DNA from: an uncultured Collinsella sp.
Lineage (GTDB): Bacteria > Actinomycetota > Coriobacteriia > Coriobacteriales > Coriobacteriaceae
Direction: 5' to 3'
NCBI GenBank assembly: GCA_937950415.1
Contig: CALFDL010000171.1
Span: 1-5,397 of the forward strand
Length of the DNA: 5,397 bases
Shown here: positions 4,494-5,397 of the stretch, piece by piece
Layout: every line of letters starts with the position of its first letter
Numbering within the stretch: the stretch's first letter is position 1
Position numbers and translations under genes: made by a program
Notes under the pieces: model-generated
What the model saw: the letters and a program-made list of their open reading frames with translations, nothing else
What the model was told of the DNA's origin: nothing
The model's database searches: none

Positions 4494-5397
4494 TTAGCAG
4501 GCTAAATCGCGCAAAGCGTCAATCGCGGTGTCGACTTCCCCGACCGTGTTGAAATAGCCAAACGAGAAGCGAACGACACCTTGGCGCTCGGTCCCCAGCG
4601 CACGGTGCATGAGCGGAGCGCAATGGGCGCCGGGGCGCGTCGCAATCCCCCACCCTTGCATGAGCGCGTCCGAGATCTCGGCCGAATCGATATCACCCAC
4701 GTTGAGTGAGACGATCGCCGAGCGCGTGGGTTGGTCAAACGCACCGTAGAGCGCAATGCCGGGGATTTCGCGAACGCCGTCGAGGAAGCGCTCTGCAAGC
4801 GAGCGCTCATGCGCCGCAATCGCCTCGACCCCGCCTTGTGCCTCGATAAAGTCGAGACCGGCGGAAAGGCCTGCGATACCGTGACCGTTGAGCGTGCCCG
4901 CCTCAAGGCGCGTGGGCCACTCAAGCGGCTGCAGCTCATCGAAGCTGTGAACACCGGTGCCACCCATGGCCCACGGAGCCACGTCAATGCCTTCCGCCAC
5001 GGCCAGACCGCCGGTGCCTTGAGGTCCCATGAGCCCCTTGTGGCCGGTAAAGCACACCACGTCAAGCCCCATGGCATCCATGTCAATCTTCGCCGTACCG
5101 GCAGACTGCGAGGCGTCGACGATCACGAGCGCGCCGGCCGCATGGGCCATGGCGGCAACGCGTGCGATGTCGACCGCGTTGCCGGTCACATTGGAGGCAT
5201 GCGTCACCACCACGGCACGCGTGCCCTGCGTGACCAGCTGCTCGAGCTCGTCGTAGTCGAGCGCGCCATTCGCGTCGCAGCCCGCATGCTCAACGGTCAC
5301 GCCCTGCTCTGCCGCCAAGCGGTTGAGCGGACGTAGCACGGAGTTGTGCTCGAGCACCGTCGTGACCACGCGGTCGCCGGGGCACACCACGCCATTG
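4494..5397 (-). CDS. Cysteine desulfurase-family protein (class V aminotransferase fold), lacking N-terminus
   Basis: About 300 residues are visible, and the N-terminal 80 or so of a typical 380-residue protein lie beyond the right edge. The PLP enzyme removes sulfur (or selenium) from cysteine (or selenocysteine), leaving alanine and an enzyme persulfide. Numbering from the GTG codon at 5388-5390, motifs are TVLEHNSVLRPL (11-22), THASNVTG (63-70), the cofactor Asp in VDASQSAG (Asp92), the Schiff-base lysine in TGHKGLMGPQGTGG (Lys118), RLEAGTLNGHGIAGL (161-175) and the catalytic cysteine in RPGAHCAPLMH (Cys257, codon 4620-4622). HKGLMGPQGTGG and RLEAGTLN favour the EF2568-like branch (TIGR01977) over housekeeping IscS. 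The protein ends with Cys. The in-frame GTG at 5390 is not the true start, because the residues before it (NG) continue the family motif. Confidence 0.9.
   Translation of the reverse strand, partial: NGVVCPGDRVVTTVLEHNSVLRPLNRLAAEQGVTVEHAGCDANGALDYDELEQLVTQGTRAVVVTHASNVTGNAVDIARVAAMAHAAGALVIVDASQSAGTAKIDMDAMGLDVVCFTGHKGLMGPQGTGGLAVAEGIDVAPWAMGGTGVHSFDELQPLEWPTRLEAGTLNGHGIAGLSAGLDFIEAQGGVEAIAAHERSLAERFLDGVREIPGIALYGAFDQPTRSAIVSLNVGDIDSAEISDALMQGWGIATRPGAHCAPLMHRALGTERQGVVRFSFGYFNTVGEVDTAIDALRDLAC

Noticed and set aside
4731..5336. 201-residue plus-strand open frame opposite the desulfurase
   Set aside because: It has no recognisable motif and lies wholly antisense to a strongly supported gene.

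Overview
The window looks like chromosomal DNA from a high-GC anaerobic actinobacterium of the class Coriobacteriia, most likely Collinsella. This rests on the overall gene style, two tRNA genes with encoded CCA ends, a HydN-type ferredoxin, and an AbiEi/endonuclease-like protein of a kind I associate from memory with Collinsella genomes. The genus call is inference.

Layout, left to right. (1) Bases 1-142 (minus) hold the first 47 codons of a HydN/HycB-like 4Fe-4S electron-transfer protein, which runs off the left edge. (2) Bases 143-569 are a gene-free, partly AT-rich divergent region. It holds a 26-base perfect dyad (321-346), a GC hairpin in the ferredoxin leader, and a sigma70-type promoter for the plus-strand genes. 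(3) Bases 570-1362 (plus) are an overlapping pair: a RelB/DinJ-type antitoxin and a PIN-domain (VapC-like) toxin. The toxin lacks two of the four expected catalytic acidic residues. (4) Bases 1379-2726 hold a lone minus-strand gene for an AbiEi-like/endonuclease-like protein, bracketed by two copies of the same long palindrome (20-23-base arms, GTTGCGGTGAAATACGGACT...). This is the most unusual part of the window and may be a small dispersed or mobile defence/TA-like cassette. (5) Bases 2759-3043 (minus) are a tRNA-Pro(UGG)/tRNA-Gly(UCC) operon with a near-consensus promoter and its own terminator. (6) Bases 3055-4413 (minus) are a BrnQ branched-chain amino acid transporter. (7) Bases 4494-5397 (minus) are most of a class V aminotransferase-fold cysteine desulfurase (SufS/EF2568-like) that runs off the right edge. 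A strong terminator separates it from brnQ.

The housekeeping genes (tRNAs, brnQ, cysteine desulfurase, ferredoxin) form the background. The stretch from about 360 to 2726, with the TA pair plus the palindrome-bounded gene, behaves like an accessory insert between the ferredoxin locus and the tRNA operon. No CRISPR array, rRNA, transposase or integrase is visible.
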